The notes under the pieces: model-generated
Database searches by the model: none
Told to the model about the DNA's origin: nothing
What the model saw: the letters and a program-made list of their open reading frames with translations, nothing else
Translations under genes and position numbers: made by a program
Shown here: positions 5,265 through 5,674 of the stretch, one piece after another
Layout: the number at the start of each line of letters is the position of its first letter
Position numbering within the stretch: the first letter of the stretch is position 1
Source: an uncultured Clostridia bacterium
GTDB lineage: Bacteria > Bacillota > Clostridia > Christensenellales > UBA1242
Reading direction: 5' to 3'
DNA length: 5,674 bases
Assembly: GCA_946487985.1 (NCBI GenBank)
Contig: CAMLUY010000069.1
Location: forward strand, 1 to 5,674

Positions 5265-5674
5265 TGCGTACTTTTCAGACGGAAAGTTTGGCTGGAACAC
5301 TTAACGCATAGTCATTTTCGACTTGGTTAGGTGTTTTATTTTTTAGTGTTTCATGAGAACGATAATCGTTATAATACTGCATATAGGAGTCGACACATTC
5401 TTGAAGTTCTAAAAAAAATCAAAATTGCGTGAGTGTATTTCTTCACGTTTAAAACTCGAGAAGAAGGATTCCATCGGGGCATTGTCATACGGATTACCTT
5501 TATTGTAGAAAGATTGTTTCACTTTAAGAGAGTGAAACAGATCACGAAATTCTTGGCTTATGTATTGCAATCCTTGATCACTATGAAATGAAAGCCCAGA
5601 AGGTCTACCTCGCATTTCAAAGGCATCTTTAAAAGTATCGATATGCAATAACCTTACGCGAAAACAAATCGATA
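5265..5674 (-). mobile_element. Partial IS3-family insertion sequence
   Basis: The transposase remnant on the minus strand shows the IS3-family OrfB core, so this is the terminal part of an IS3-type element whose other end lies beyond the window. IS3 elements normally begin and end in TG...CA. Between the tRNA end (5244) and the transposase stop (5275) the only plus-strand TG is at 5265-5266, so the element end is most simply placed there, about 20 bp beyond the tRNA. The matching terminal inverted repeat and target duplication cannot be checked in this window. The boundary is inferred; membership in the family is firm. Confidence 0.7.
5275..5674 (-). pseudogene. IS3-family transposase OrfB, frameshifted and partial
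   Basis: The integrase-core C-terminal half is read on the minus strand in three pieces. From the window edge, IDLFSRKVIAYR is read in one frame (5673-5638). The frame then changes near 5635 and continues with TFKDAFEMRGRPSGL, FHSDQG and NPYDNAPMESFF to a TAG at 5411-5409. A further shift in a run of eight T (plus-strand A at 5411-5418) restores a typical tail (ELQECVDSYMQYYNDYRSHE, then ETLKNKTPNQ) that stops at TGA 5277-5275. The second catalytic Asp (codon 5579-5577) and the Glu (5471-5469) are separated by exactly 35 residues, the D-35-E spacing of the family; the first Asp lies outside the window. About 10 residues seem missing at the first break. The copy is most likely inactive, although the T-run could also be a slippage site or a sequencing error. 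Confidence 0.85.

Noticed and set aside
5255..5280. Hairpins ACGCA/TGCGT, AAAGT/ACTTT and GTCTG/CAGAC as a tRNA terminator
   Set aside because: All are 5-bp stems that exclude one another, and only a short T4 follows. They span the inferred IS tip, so none is a convincing terminator.
5358..5370. Palindrome AACGAT-A-ATCGTT
   Set aside because: It lies inside the transposase coding sequence (YNDYRS codons), so it is best explained as a coding coincidence rather than an operator.

Overview
The window is AT-rich, uses the standard code, and carries strong sigma-A-type promoters, Shine-Dalgarno sites and compact intrinsic terminators. Together with an InlB-like secreted repeat protein and YsxC/RlmD-type ribosome-assembly proteins, this suggests a low-GC Bacillota genome, probably an uncultivated Clostridia-like lineage. 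That assignment is an inference; no rRNA or other taxonomic marker is present.

Layout, left to right. Positions 1-355 hold no gene I can defend, only a short tandem repeat and an open stretch whose last ~30 codons resemble the end of a leucine-rich-repeat protein. A near-consensus promoter then drives a monocistronic gene for a secreted InlB B-repeat-like protein (406-1947), closed by an intrinsic terminator. Next is a two-gene operon for large-subunit biogenesis: the GTPase YihA/YsxC (2089-2676) and, overlapping it by 4 bp, a 23S rRNA m5U methyltransferase of the RlmD/RlmCD type (2673-3893). yihA has no Shine-Dalgarno site, and its predicted transcription start falls on the ATG, so it may be leaderless. 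A separate extended -10 promoter drives a small protein of unknown function with one Sel1-like repeat (3957-4517). It converges on another unknown protein on the minus strand (4994-4548), and the two share a bidirectional terminator.

The right end holds a tRNA-Arg(UCG) gene (5170-5244) with its own promoter. About 20 bp beyond its CCA lies the end of a decayed IS3-family element that runs off the window. Its transposase is read on the minus strand and keeps the D-35-E part of the catalytic core, but is broken by two frame changes, one of them in a run of eight T.

I found no convincing new defence system, CRISPR array, riboswitch or biosynthetic cluster. The points most worth following up are the apparently leaderless yihA and very short leaders of the neighbouring genes, the unanchored repeat protein with an unassigned C-terminal domain, the two unrecognised convergent genes, and the tRNA/IS junction.
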